Below, in pieces: positions 33,723-45,205 of a stretch of DNA of 64,000 bases (the stretch's first letter is position 1; each line of letters starts with the position of its first letter). A program made the position numbers and the translations under genes. The DNA is from Botrytis cinerea B05.10 (Eukaryota; Ascomycota; Leotiomycetes; Helotiales; Sclerotiniaceae): the NCBI RefSeq assembly GCF_000143535.2, contig NC_037323.1:1550001-1614000 (forward strand). Reading direction: 5' to 3'. The notes below the pieces were generated by a model that was not told the DNA's origin, made no database searches, and worked only from the letters and a program-made list of their open reading frames with translations.

Positions 33723-34484
33723 GTGGAATGGATAAGACACGTCTTATCCGGGTAAGTAAGGCCATTCTAAGTGAGGATGTAGAGGTTCTTATTCCTGACA
33801 AAGCATAAGCTATGAATTGCAATAGCACACATGCCTCGCATCTTCAGGTATCAGCAGCTATTTAGAAGTCATCGCTGGTATAGATTCATCTTATCAATAT
33901 GAAACATAGAACCGTATTGATGGTGGTATAAAATCTCATCTAATGTAACTTAACTAGAAGTTAATTATCCTATGATATGGATTAAAAAAATTATTTTCCT
34001 GTTTAACCTTATCTTATATACTAAAAGTAATCATTTACTACTAATGGCGCCTCACATCTATCTATTGTATAGTGACACCTAACTTGCCACCAGAGGGCTT
34101 AGTAGCTGCATATTTGATTGACTTCATATAAACATGAAAAACTTAATTAGTTAAGTCATTGGAATAGTATACGACGCGTTCTATATACGCCCCACTATAG
34201 TAATACATAAGGCTTCAATATCAGCCACCATAATACTAACTTAAACTACTCCAATCACTGGATCAGTCAGCTACAGAGTTGAAAAAGAGCCAGACTTACA
34301 GTCGTGATCAGAATATGATTTTCAGTCAAACCGAAACCGCCAAGTCAAAGATCTCAAAAGTATATAAGATCCTCAAACCACCTTTCAGTGTGTTGATTCT
34401 TCCCACTATCACAAGTCTTCCAATCTTCTTTAGACAACCAAATCAAGTTCAAAAGCATTATATCCTTGATTATTACTTGCCAAC

Positions 34485-34961
34485 ATGCATTTCCAAGCTT
34501 CCAAACTCTTCCTCTTCGCCTCGGTCTTAGCTCCGAGTCTTCTCGCTTCGCCAATATCTTTTTTGGTAGAAGGCAACTCTACCATCACAAGCTTCACTCA
34601 ATTCGTTACATTGGCTGAAGTTTCTAAGGAACGATACTGTCATGTAAATCTGCATTATTGTGGTTGGAATCTGATCAACAATTACAGCAAGTTGATTCAT
34701 ATTTTGTCTTCATTTGCCCAGAAGTACATCAATTGTAACTTTTCAGCGTCGACTAACTTTTTTTCCTACATAGACGAAGATTACCATACCCGCATCTCCA
34801 ATAGACTCTGCAAAGTGATTGGGGACTGCAATTTTTGGAGTGGGAATGTCTGGAACTCTTTGTGGAATTGTGGGAATGATTTGGAGTTTCTTGGGATTTG
34901 CGGAGGAGAGAACAGCTGCCGGGATGGGGGATCTGGGCGTCATGATTATTGCAAGGCTTAA
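34485..34961 (+). CDS. Small secreted cysteine-rich protein, effector-like
   Basis: A 158-aa frame starts with a clear signal peptide (MHFQASKLFLFASVLAPSLLASP). The predicted mature part is rich in cysteine and aromatic residues, with about nine cysteines. It shows ERYC...YCGWNLINNY in the N-terminal part and a C-terminal CGGENSCRDGGSGRHDYCK. The CG-x-x-LIN-x-Y start and C-x-DGG-x-G-x-x-D-x-C end recall a group of small fungal secreted proteins of unknown function. That resemblance is from pattern memory. No intron is needed, although one in the middle is possible. It sits in AT-rich, repeat-bearing DNA, a common setting for effector genes. The role is unknown; secretion is inferred only from the N-terminus. 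Confidence 0.6.
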   Translation: MHFQASKLFLFASVLAPSLLASPISFLVEGNSTITSFTQFVTLAEVSKERYCHVNLHYCGWNLINNYSKLIHILSSFAQKYINCNFSASTNFFSYIDEDYHTRISNRLCKVIGDCNFWSGNVWNSLWNCGNDLEFLGICGGENSCRDGGSGRHDYCKA

Positions 34962-37011
34962 ATGGGAAGGAGTGTATCGGTTCTCATGTGAATATAGGTG
35001 GATGACTTTATATCAGAGGCCTTTGTAGTTACACTTAAGCGAAAGCGAAGGCTAGCTCTTTGAATAGCCCTTATGTAAGGCCTGTTCGATTCATACTTAG
35101 CCGACTCTTTAGACTGAATAAAACCTGACACTTAGAACCTAATCATAGGTTCTACGACATCTGTACTCCACTTAAACCAATGGTTCTTATTATGTAGAGT
35201 TGTCGATTTCTTAGAATCTCTAAATAGAATTAAACATAATAAGCATAGAAAATTATATCAAATTAAGAGAGTGATCTTATATGTATACTTTAATCTAATA
35301 AGTTCGACGAAAAACTTACAATTATTTACTATTACGCGGTTTGTAATAAACTCGAACTCTTCTTTAATTATTATATAAGGTATATAATTTGCTCCTCTAG
35401 TTTCAGCTCTAAATTGTCTGAAATATTCTCTATTGATTTCTTCTCAATCTTCTTCTCTAATTCTTTAATTGAACATTTACATGGCGAGAGAGTCGGTTAA
35501 TAACTCGAATTAGATTCTCTCGTTTTATAAATTAGGGGTAAATACCAATATATAGTATGTCATGCGCGCCACAAGGAATAGTATGAAAATAGTCTTAAGA
35601 CCAGTAATTAGATACAAGGACTATACTAAGAAAGAAAGGTCTTCCTATGTGATCAAGACATGTAGGCGGTAGATCACGTGACTATACATATGCCATTCAC
35701 TCGACAACGGGCTAGACATGACAATGCTTGGAACAAATGCGCGGCGTACTATTTTCCCGCGACTTGTGAAAGATACAAACAGAAGAAAATCATGATGACG
35801 TCCGAGTGCCACGCAAATCTATGAGATCAGAAATGACGGTCGTCATACTAGCAGATAGTATTTTGAATCACTTCTGTATGAACTAGTTCATACAGAAGTG
35901 ATTCGAGGGATTTGCAGTTCTCGAGAAACTTGGGGACAGATGAGACGTTCCCTGGCTTTAGTCATGCTGCTAATAGTCACCTAGCTTCTAGGACCTTAGA
36001 GTAGCACGTGACTCTCAAGTGTATATAGCACGGAGCTCTTATAGTTCCCCTCCTTTCTTTAGTTTTAAATTCTAAGGTAAAATTGAATCCTTTTATAATA
36101 GTCCTTCACACATTTCAATTCAATTTACAACCTTAAAGAAATTAACAAAACAATCGAAAAAGTGATAATTAGATTAAAGCGATTGAGAGCTAGCAAATGC
36201 TGCAACTAGTTTTAGCTTAAGCCCTATAATAAGGGTAGAATTGATTGATTGAATTAAAAGGATCAATCGAAGCGCGTTTGAAGCTTTATTGGAGATCATA
36301 TTTTCTCATTCGAGTACGAGCCCGAGTCCGAGTACGTGTCCTATGTTTATTCAGAATTTGAAACCATTCTTATCTTCCTACATTTCCATTGGCTAAGATC
36401 CATAAAGTCATTCCAGAGACTTTTTCGTCGTCTGATATAATCTCTACGCGTGATTTTAGTCTTAGAACCAGGGACGAGCTTATTAAATCTTTCTCGAAAG
36501 GCAGAGTAAGTAGATGGGCCGGCCCTCGGGAGTTCATCTGTTCGAGAAAAGTGTAAGAGGTAATCAACCACGTCTTGAGATTGCTAGAATGGAAACAAAG
36601 TTTTTTCGTATTCGGGCTATGGCTTGTTCAAACCCATTATCAGTATACAGGGTAGCGGCATGGATATATAGCTTGATAATAGGGCAGCCGTTCTCCGAGA
36701 GGGGCTGCCCAGTCTATATTTATAGATGTCTGGAGGTTTAAACAGACACTCATCTAGAGTGTCTTGCAGGTCGACAATGCAGCTGCAGGACAGTACTTGC
36801 ACACGCGGATTGTTCGGTTTCTATGTTCGGTGTGGGAGCAGTGGTCCTTCATAGCAGGCGAGTTACTCATTAACGAAATGATCATGAGATAGCAGTATAT
36901 AATCAGCATCTTCCCTGTGATTCACAAGGCACCTTTACATCGAAAACTCTTCATATACCGCCTAGATTATCTCACAAATATTATCCCACAATATTCCCAC
37001 CAAACTTTGCG
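34962..37011. other. AT-rich gene-poor stretch
   Basis: No gene that I can support. The minus-strand frame 36571-36347 (about 74 codons, basic) lacks a domain. The DNA is AT-rich with many stops. It contains the palindrome at 35865-35904. The right end is the upstream region of the Diels-Alderase-family gene. Confidence 0.5.
35865..35904. repeat. Perfect 40-bp palindrome
   Basis: Two 20-base arms (GAATCACTTCTGTATGAACT and its exact reverse complement) meet with no spacer. The symmetry stops abruptly outside the arms. A shorter imperfect dyad (ATGACG...CGTCAT) lies at about 35833-35846. Confidence 0.9.
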
Positions 37012-38144
37012 ATGCACTTCCTTGAAAGGTTTTGGATGCTAGGAGCAAGTCTTTCAGCATGCTGCTCCGCTGCTCATGTTACCCAAGACCGACTTATCTC
37101 TCTCAGCAACGAAGAGTACGACGGTACCACCAAGGTCGAATTCGTCACGAAAGCCCTCGGGCAGGCCGATTTCTTCAAGCTTGATCCAGCTCCGAATGCT
37201 ACCACATTTGACTCGTATGTTAAGTCAACAAGTCACACCGATACAACTGTCTGTACGTTTAGCTAAAAGCTTGCAGGTGGTACTTTGACGCTATGAATCC
37301 CTTGACGAATGAAACTATCATTTTCAACTTCGAGGTGCAGTTTCCGACTGATAGTGCCAACGTATCACAGTCTCTCTATCGAGTCACGCTGTACGGATCG
37401 TTTGCCAATGGTACAGCCTACAGCTATGAAGTCGAGGCTGAAAATGTCAACATAACGGAAAACGACGAAAACGGTACCAGAGTGGCCTACTTTGGCCGTA
37501 ACGACTTCTCTTGGTCAGGTACGAGCCTCTTGAAACCGAGACCGGTCTACACGGTGACTGTTAATTCGACTGAGGTTGGGATCTCAGGAACTCTGATTTT
37601 GCAGGGAAGTGTAAGCGTTTCTCATCCTTATTATGGCAATATCGATAAGTTAATATCAGTGCACAGCTTGCCGCGCCTCATTACTCCTGCGGCATCGATG
37701 CAGCAGGCGTTGAGCAGCAAACCGTCCCAGGGGTTGGATGGGCCAATGCGATACCCGACGCTAACGCCACTGTTTCTATCCACATTCACGACACGGCCAT
37801 ATCTTTTGAAGGATATGGCTATCATGACAAAACCTGGGTTGATCGTCCTTTTGAGACATCGGTGCAGGCCGCATTTTGGGGTCACGCTCGCGTAGGGCCC
37901 TACGCCGTTGTATGGTGGCACTCGCGCACGCAAGATGGCCTGGACATTAGTTCTGAATACCTCGCCCGGTGGGCAGATGGACAAATACTCGCCTCTCGCT
38001 GTGTTCAAAACAGGGAGAATAACACATTAGGCTGGGGAAAGGGTCAGATATGGCCGCTCGTCCCTGGTACTCCAGCACCTGCAGGTATGATCATACGATG
38101 GGATCTGGGAGATGAAGGTGTTTTTGCTATGAACTTGACCAGTA

Positions 38145-38192
38145 AGTTGAGTACCCCACTTTCGGACCACCCCTCTTTTGGACCACCTAAAA
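38145..38192 (+). repeat. Left terminal inverted repeat of the Pogo element
   Basis: Begins AGTTGAGTACCCCACTTTCG. It is the exact reverse complement of 39933-39980. Confidence 0.97.
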
Positions 38193-38233
38193 ATATATAT
38201 ATATATGAATTTTAAACTTCAATAACTCAACCA

Positions 38234-39832
38234 CTATTCAACTTCAATACAATCCCCTGTAGTGTCAGTTTCATAAATACTATCAGAGTCTTTTATCTCA
38301 ATTTCCCGATCACCAGCTTCAATTTGAGCTTGATATATAGCTTCTATCCCTGCAAACCTCGAATTTGGACTAGTTTTTACCATCCTTCTTTTTTTAGGTA
38401 TAATCTCTTCTAATTTTTGCTCCAATTGCTTTATTCGTTTCTTGGACTGTACAAGTTCATAGTCCTTAGCATCAAATCCTTTTTGAATCTTTCGAAAAAG
38501 CAGCCGGCGAGTTGGAATATCGGTCTCATCAACTTTCTCCATTATATCAGCATATTTTCGAATATCACTTCCTTTTTGAGGGGTTTTCCATGCAATAAAA
38601 GATGAATGTATATTCCATTGAAGCTCGGGATCATCATCTGAAACAGGATTTTGATATACAACCTCTTGATTACTGTTTTCGAGCAATAATCTGGACAAAA
38701 GAGGTTTAGCGCGGTTTTGAGGCCATAAACCTGAAGCCTTCCACCCAGAAGTGATATTTCGAAGTGTTAAAGCTTTTAATCTAGCTTTCTGATAGCAGGC
38801 AAGAAAGTTTCTTTTGCCAATGGGAGTAGAATCCGTCAATGAATCGAGAGTATTGAGGTGGTATCGATATTCTTTTTTCAGAGGTGAAAATATTGATAAA
38901 TCAAGAGGTTGTAGTACATGCGATGTATGGGGTGGTAAAAATAAGAGGTGTATATTATTCTTGAAGCATTCAAGCATAAATTGAGTGGTTTCATGGCTTC
39001 CATGCCCATCCAAAACAAGGAGTCTTGCTTCTTTCGGTCGAGTTGGTGCTGATTGTGGTATAAACACCTCTTTTAGCCATTCCAAACCTGTAGAATCCGT
39101 AGTCCACCCATTATCTGTAGCAGTGAACTCCCACCCTTCATAGTTATCAAGTTTAATGGGAAACCATTGTTGTTGAAGTGTTTTACCTTTGAATATAACC
39201 AAAGGTAAAAGTGCTCTTCCCGTAGCTGAGATACACTCAATAAAAGAGGTCCACGTTCTTGAACCGGGTTGCTTTTTCTGAATAAAACGTCGCTTTGAAC
39301 TCCCAAGTACCATACCATTGAGACCCTGGCCTTCCATTATACCAGCTTCATCCATATTCCATCTGTTTTCGGGCTTGATATGCTTAATTGCTGGTAAATC
39401 CAACTTTTCAAAGAACTTGCTTATAATTTCGGTAGTTGCACCATTGATACGGGCATTATCGATTTTATATTGCCTTTTAGTCTTAATCTCTGGGTTTCTT
39501 TCCAAAAAACTATGTATCCATCGCTTGCCCAGAGATAAATCACCTCCTTCGAGGTTGAGAATGGACTCTCCTAATTCTCGTATTTGACGATGGGTAGGGC
39601 TAGTTCCTAGGGCTTCCTGTACTAAAATCCAATTTGCTAGAGCTCTCTCCTGCACAGGAGCTATCTTCTGTAGGTTTTGTGCACCTTTTTTATGTGAAAG
39701 GTGGCCATTTATACGGTTGTGTAAAGTGGTGCGGGGAATACCATATTCTGAGCAAGCCTTACGCATAGACATGCCTCCTGCAATCGCAAAAAGTGCTGCA
39801 GCAATATCATCTTCAGTATAAGGCTTTGTCAT
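38234..39832 (-). CDS. Pogo/Fot-family transposase, 532 aa
   Basis: It cuts and pastes the surrounding element in the nucleus. Residues 1-48 form a Psq-type helix-turn-helix (MRKACSEYGIPRTTLHNRI). About 55-122 is a CENP-B-type HTH ending in GKRWIHSFLERNPEIK. The DDE_1 catalytic core has Asp161 in WNMDEAG, Asp275 in LLVLDGHGSH and Asp311 in HVLQPLDLSIF. The last two are separated by 35 residues, within the pogo/Fot range. The C-terminus (about 440-532) has a coiled, lysine-rich segment and an acidic tail. Length and architecture are those of a full-length enzyme with no internal stop. Confidence 0.95.
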   Translation of the reverse strand: MTKPYTEDDIAAALFAIAGGMSMRKACSEYGIPRTTLHNRINGHLSHKKGAQNLQKIAPVQERALANWILVQEALGTSPTHRQIRELGESILNLEGGDLSLGKRWIHSFLERNPEIKTKRQYKIDNARINGATTEIISKFFEKLDLPAIKHIKPENRWNMDEAGIMEGQGLNGMVLGSSKRRFIQKKQPGSRTWTSFIECISATGRALLPLVIFKGKTLQQQWFPIKLDNYEGWEFTATDNGWTTDSTGLEWLKEVFIPQSAPTRPKEARLLVLDGHGSHETTQFMLECFKNNIHLLFLPPHTSHVLQPLDLSIFSPLKKEYRYHLNTLDSLTDSTPIGKRNFLACYQKARLKALTLRNITSGWKASGLWPQNRAKPLLSRLLLENSNQEVVYQNPVSDDDPELQWNIHSSFIAWKTPQKGSDIRKYADIMEKVDETDIPTRRLLFRKIQKGFDAKDYELVQSKKRIKQLEQKLEEIIPKKRRMVKTSPNSRFAGIEAIYQAQIEAGDREIEIKDSDSIYETDTTGDCIEVE

Positions 39833-39932
39833 AGCTTAATTGATAATGTATTAAAATCTTATATCAATTGAATATGTGGTTGTTGATTTATTAAAGATGA
39901 AGTTGGGAGGTAGTGCTTAAAATGGGGTAAGA

Positions 39933-39980
39933 TTTTAGGTGGTCCAAAAGAGGGGTGGTCCGAAAGTGGGGTACTCAACT
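39933..39980 (-). repeat. Right terminal inverted repeat of the Pogo element
   Basis: Perfect inverted copy of 38145-38192. The host exon resumes two bases after it, past the duplicated TA. Confidence 0.97.
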
Positions 39981-40113
39981 TACCGGTTACATCTTTGTCG
40001 ATGTCCCATTTTGGCAGGCTGGTCGAGGTGCTGTAATAGGTGGATTTGAGGGTCAAGAAACCTTTACTGATGTGACTGGATTGTGGACGCTCAATCAGCT
40101 GCCACAATTGTAA

Positions 40114-43100
40114 GAATCGTATACTCATTTAGCCCACCTAATGATTTCAAGATAAAGATGATTCATTTACCTCTTTTAATAATCCTCCGTTACGGAAGCT
40201 GCCTCTAGAGTCATGTACAAGTGTCTAGAGATCTTTCGAAATTATTTAGACTAGATTTAAAATAAGAATTCAATAAGGTTATAACTGATTGCAATGTTCG
40301 TAACTATAGTATAAAACTAATGATTGATCTTGAGCACGAAGATCTACATTGTAATGAAACCCATTCCCTTATATAGAGCTTCATACTCTACGAATCGACA
40401 AGTCGGTTTCCTGCACACACACTACTCAATATGCCAATGATTCTTTTGTATGAAAAGGTGAAGGCTTACTGTGTCATAAGGGGTGCATCCCCAACAATAT
40501 TCCGGGCCCAGCTTCTCTTTAATTATTTGGTCAAAAGTCATACTCAATTATAATCCCATCTCATTCTATCCCATCCTGAAGATATTGTATTTTGAATTTT
40601 AGATTACTCATAGCAATCACTACAATTATTTGGAAGTTTTTTATTGCGTAACTTATGAACTGATGGTTGTTTGTGTAGAAGAGAAGAAAAATTGTGAAAG
40701 GATATTGAGGGGGGAAGGGGGTTGTTTATAAGCAGATTGGGTCAATCGAAAGTGACTATTGAAAGTGATATTCAAATTCACTAATGAGGGGTATTTAATT
40801 ATTGAAAGTGACAGTTAATCGAAAGTGATGATTGATCAAAAGTGATATTCAGATTTACTCTCGACGAAAAATGCTTTCGAGGCAGCGAGAAAACCATCAT
40901 GTAGTAGGTAGGTAAGTGAGTGACCTTTCGCCATTTATTCAGTAGACTGGGCGATAGACCAGGATCGCTTAATCCTATTCACAAACTGGCTCTGTAGACA
41001 GAATACCAAAGTGATATTTAGGACCTACATTGTAGGTGCTTCGTCGTTTGTAGTCCACTCGAACGAACCTGCTATCAGCGGAAACGCATCGGGAGTGAGG
41101 CTCTCGAAAATTTAATCAGATCTCAGTGTCGGCCAGTGAGATAAAAAGTCGAATTAAATCATTTTTTCGAATAATCTAAATAGAACAATTAGTGAATAAC
41201 TGTCCCTCTGTAGTGAACATGTCTGCATTTTTCACTTTTGGTTATAAAAAAAAATCATGCTGTTAGAATCAATAGAAAAATAGGATAACTGATAGCATTG
41301 TAAATGGGGAAGGTGCGATCTTGAGAGAGTTCAAGGTTTGATAGTAAAGAAAATGGAATTTCTTAAATGAATATCACATCTGACATCATACCAAAGACTG
41401 ATTTGACAGAAACCTTCGAGATAACTCGAACACAGTAAACCTATCAAAGCAAGAGTGATAACAATTAAATGTGAGAACTAGTCAGATAGTGAGAAAGAAT
41501 GGAACCAAAATATGGAACGAAAGCACGAGAAATTCAGAAAACATGTTGCCATAGATATTCAATGGTTTGGATTCTAGTCTTATAAAAAAGATTATCAAAT
41601 CTCCAACTGAATTAAGATATTCAAATCATCTGAGATATTGAATTTGATTGATAAAATGGTAATCTTCATTGTCAGACTACAGTCCAGACTATTGGATATC
41701 CTGCCTCTAGTAACATAGAAGGAGATGCAAGAACAACTGTAGGGATTGATGGCATATAAGCAGGTTCCAAACTGCAGTCTGACAATCAATAGCTTTCAGT
41801 GTTTGAATCCAATACAAAGATTCAAATCGAACAAAATACCAAATGAATTCTGGATGTTGAAGTGTTTTGTATTACTGGAAGATTTTGACCGGTCTGTAGT
41901 CTGAGCTGCTGAAATTTGCGGGGTTGGGAGGGGAAGAGGTCAATCTCATAGACCAAATGTCTTGTGAAGAATGTACATAGTACGACTGATTCTTTCTTTG
42001 ACTGAGCTGCAATTGGAAACGAGCTTTGAGACATGATAATTTTTGAAAGTAGGAGAAGACAAGATGGCTAGCAACCTTTGATACCAACCTTCATTACCAC
42101 CACACTTATTAGCCTCTCAACTAATTCAATGTCCAAGTCCGGTTGAGAATACGTTAACTCAACATTGAGATGAGTGTGATTGTAATGGGCCGGGTCGATA
42201 GAAAGAGAGCAAATCTGAAGTGGGATAATGTGGAAGGTGGAAAGTAGGATTCGTGAATTAGAAGAAGCCAACCAGGGTATCTAATAGTCTGGATTGCAGT
42301 CCAGCAACACAAGGCTTTGAATGTCTAAATTTAAATGGTTAAAAATCTGAAAAAACTTTAATGTTCCAATCACATTCAGTATCTCAAATGATTTGAATGT
42401 TTTGATTGGTTTGGAGATTTGATGATCTTCAATGTCAGACTGTAGTCCAGACTGTTGAATACTCTAAAGTGAATAGAGATGTAATGGTGCCAATAGTAAT
42501 CTATCTCTTCCAGAAGACACAAGCCGCATGGAAGAGGAGCGGATACGTTTCGTTTGTAGACTTGAGAAAGTAGTATGCAAATGGTATCATTTTGAAAAGG
42601 ATGAGGGACAACACTTGTTATAACTGATGGAGGTAAAAGGTACAAAATGAATTGATCATGACTATAGTTGATCTGCGGATGTCTGAATGTACTATTCGTC
42701 TTGACCATTTTAGTTGAACATGCATTTCTTGAGCACAATGTCCATTTGGCGCCTACCTAGTAGGTGTACATACTAGGTACTCAGAACAGCTAATAAGTAC
42801 TCAGAACAGTTTAATTAGTAAACTTCCTCATTGCATAAATACGAAGTGGAGCATTTCGAGCAGAGAGCACGTGAGAGGATGACCAAATGTTGCTAGCTTT
42901 TTTTGTTGTCTAGTACTTCAAACATACGGCAGAACGGGCGGTCAAAGCTGTTTGTCATATTTGTTCTTTCGCCAAACATGTTTGCACCAACTGGGCTCTT
43001 CCTTAGCGCGCACAGGCCAGTACCCAACATCTATATAAGCATCTTCTCCCTCCCTGATTCTTCTTTTTTTTTTCCTTAGCTCTCTTTGCCTATTGGTAAG

Positions 43101-43840
43101 TAACCCCCTACTTTTCACACTCTTCTACTTCATCATCTTGAGTCTTTTGCTAACAAGACTTTCTCTCTATAGGCTTAGATCAAGTGTAGTATCTGTTCTT
43201 TTCAGTTTAATCTCTGAAAGATCGTCACTGACGGTCACATTGATTATACTTATTTTTGTCCCTCGGGATTGGTCCGCTGTGCTTGCGCATGATCATTCCC
43301 ACAGTTTCCCTGGTATTACACTGCCTCCAGGTGAAGCGAACATCTTTTCATTGCAAATTCGGGCTTGCCTGGATTGTGAAGAAGAGTCTTGGGTGATTTG
43401 GTCTTCAGTTGTGTTTAGGTGGAGGTTGGTTAGAATTATCTTGATTACGCAGGCATAGCAGATGGTGATGATGACAACTATTGTGACGATGAACATATAT
43501 GTGTGCATGCCGTCTACCATTGCTCTCAGTACAGATTTGATATTGTGGAATATGTGGAAGAGTCTTGTAACCTTCAGCTGTCTATGAAAATTGCTGTTGT
43601 ATCACAAATATGTAAAAGTCGTCTCGAACTGATACCTAATTCTACGCGTTGCATTGAGAACTGCGTTCGCGAGATCGATGCCATGACGCGTTGTGAAGTA
43701 AATGTACTATACTATTTGTATTGATGGTAAAATATTTTGTTTGTGTGACGTGAAATTTATTCTTCGCAGCTCAACCTTCACAGCAAATCTGCAAAGTAAA
43801 CACCCCCACCACCATACCCCTCCAATAACCTTGAAGCAAA
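40114..43840. other. Gene-poor intergenic region with decayed repeats
   Basis: No gene that I can support. Features seen: five copies of an AT(C/T)GAAAGTGA-like motif at 40744-40846 and a diverged duplicated segment (about 41600-41720 and 42375-42500). At 43030-43190 there is a promoter-like stretch with TATATAAG near 43032, a T-run and GTAAGT/CTATAG splice-like sites, which might be a non-coding first exon. A 73-codon plus-strand frame at 43503-43724 has several cysteines but no recognisable domain. Confidence 0.45.
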
Positions 43841-44718
43841 ATGTCGGATCTCAATGGAATGGTTGACCCAAAGATCTTTGAAGATCTACAAACTAAGATC
43901 GATGAAGATGCAGAAGTAAGAGATCAACTGAAAGCTATTCTACAAACATTGGAGAGACAATGCAGAAATGCTCAATCAGTTTTGTCTCGAGCTCATTCAA
44001 CACCAGCTTCTCACTGTAAGTCTTCCAAAGCTGTCTGTGTTAAACCCCGCCATCTGACATCTCACAGTGCAGCCTGTTCTTGTGTCTGCAGAGAATGCTA
44101 TAAAGGAAGAAGCTGAAAGTATTCAAAAGCTTGCGAGCATTGCTTCAAATCATCCATATTACAAGTATGTGCTCTGGAATCTTCGATGGAACACCTTACT
44201 AATAAGAATAGGTACAATGGGATTTGGACAAGAGATGTGCAGAATGTGATCTTTGCTATTCTTCTCTGCGGATGGCTGGGTGGTTTGAACAAAGATGGAA
44301 AGCCTGCTCAATCAGGAAGACTTCTCACTATCGAGGAAGTAGGAGAGATTCTTCAAGGTACTTTGCACATAGGCTCCCTACGAATAGCACACCTAACGAG
44401 ATAATAGTCCCCGTCAACCTCAAAGACCGAGATGCATTCCACATCAGTATCGAAGAATACCTCCTCTCCCTCATTTCCTTGATCGAAGAGCTTTCACGAC
44501 TGGCTATCAATTCCGTTACTCTTGGAGATTACCACAGACCTCTACAAATCAGTCAATTCGTTAAGGATCTACATGCAGGATTCCAGATTCTTAATTTGAA
44601 GAATGATGTTCTGAGGAGAAGAAGTGATGGTATCAAGTACAATGTGAAGAAGATTGAGGATATTGTGTATGATCTTTCGTTGAGAAATTTGGTAGCTAGA
44701 CCTGAATCTTCATCTTGA
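43841..44718 (+). CDS. Translin
   Basis: Four exons, 43841-44015, 44068-44164, 44212-44357 and 44408-44718, join in frame to 242 aa, close to the usual 230-240. Translin binds single-stranded DNA and RNA and, with translin-associated factor X, forms the octameric C3PO nuclease, found in cytoplasm and nucleus. The all-helical family signature is clear in the last exon: ISIEEYLLSLISLIEELSRLA, NSVTLGDYHRPLQISQFVKDL, HAGFQILNLKNDVLRRRSDG and IKYNVKKIEDIVYDLSLRNL. The N-terminus (DPKIFEDLQTKIDEDAEVRDQLK) matches the first helix. No partner TRAX gene is seen in the window. Confidence 0.95.
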
Positions 44719-45205
44719 GTGATTGATGGTCGGTTGAAATATTGCTTGGATGGTTCATCGATATCATAAGAAGAAGGCAGATCTGAAGATTTCTGCTACT
44801 AAGAAGTTGCTACACATGGACTAGATCTTGAGGGTAGGAACAAGTACTGAAAGATTACTTGGAAGGTTCTGCAATGTCATGAGAAGGGAGGGAACTGGGT
44901 AAATTACTGCCATTACGAATGTTACGCGCTATGGCAAAGAGTAAAGGGCTGCTTGAGTGTTGCGATATTGACTCTAAAGCTAAGAAAAAAACAAAATAGC
45001 CAGAATAAATCATGAATACCTGGGTATTCTCAAATTATAATATCTCCAAGCTACCTAGTACTTTACAATGCATCTAAATCCCAATATCAAAACTTCTTCG
45101 GCATCCCACCGAAAAATGCCGACGCTAGTGAGTGACGGAGCTCGAAAACACGAAACTCATTATCCCCCCAAAAATAGTTACATCTCGAAATTGACAACAC
45201 CAGAA
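44719..45205. other. Intergenic between translin and GPI11-like gene
   Basis: No separate gene. In-frame ATGs at 45068 and 45116 could extend the next protein by up to 46 residues. Confidence 0.5.

Larger units (their letters stand above)
32873..34484. other. AT-rich intergenic region with transposon relic and tandem repeat
   Basis: No supported gene. It contains a degenerate Pogo-type terminal repeat (33261-33308) and a 61-bp tandem repeat (about 33518-33722), listed separately. The rest is AT-rich with many stops on both strands. Confidence 0.6.
38143..39982 (-). mobile_element. Complete Pogo/Fot-type Tc1-mariner DNA transposon
   Basis: The element runs 38145-39980 (1836 bp) and is flanked by the TA duplication (38143-38144 and 39981-39982). 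The 48-bp terminal inverted repeats (38145-38192 and 39933-39980) are perfect. One intact transposase frame on the minus strand nearly fills the interior. Perfect TIRs, an intact frame and a clean host junction argue for recent, possibly ongoing mobility. Confidence 0.97.
37012..40113 (+). pseudogene. Diels-Alderase-family (pericyclase) gene split by a DNA transposon
   Basis: Exons 37012-37214, 37277-37610 and 37667 onward keep one frame. The third exon is interrupted after 38142 by the element at 38145-39980. It resumes at 39983 in the same frame and ends at 40113. Only one TA of the duplication belongs to the original exon. The encoded protein starts with a signal-like hydrophobic stretch. 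It carries the family's SWYFDAM near the first splice, GYGYHDKTW near the middle and FWGHARVGPYAVVWW, then the C-terminal block FVDVPFWQAG and GLWTLNQLP. These match the two-lobed beta-barrel fold of fungal Diels-Alderases such as CghA and Fsa2 (DA_N/DA_C, AttH/lipocalin-like), which guide intramolecular cycloaddition in polyketide pathways. No polyketide synthase is visible here. The coding parts have no other lesion, so disruption looks recent. Confidence 0.85.

Noticed and set aside
35833..35904. Complete miniature inverted-repeat element
   Set aside because: The arms have no internal sequence and no flanking target duplication was recognised, so I report only a palindrome.
43093..43724. 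Small gene with hydrophobic N-terminus, or a cysteine-containing second frame
   Set aside because: The frames do not join in phase, no domain is recognised, and splice-like sites near 43096-43172 could equally belong to a non-coding leader.
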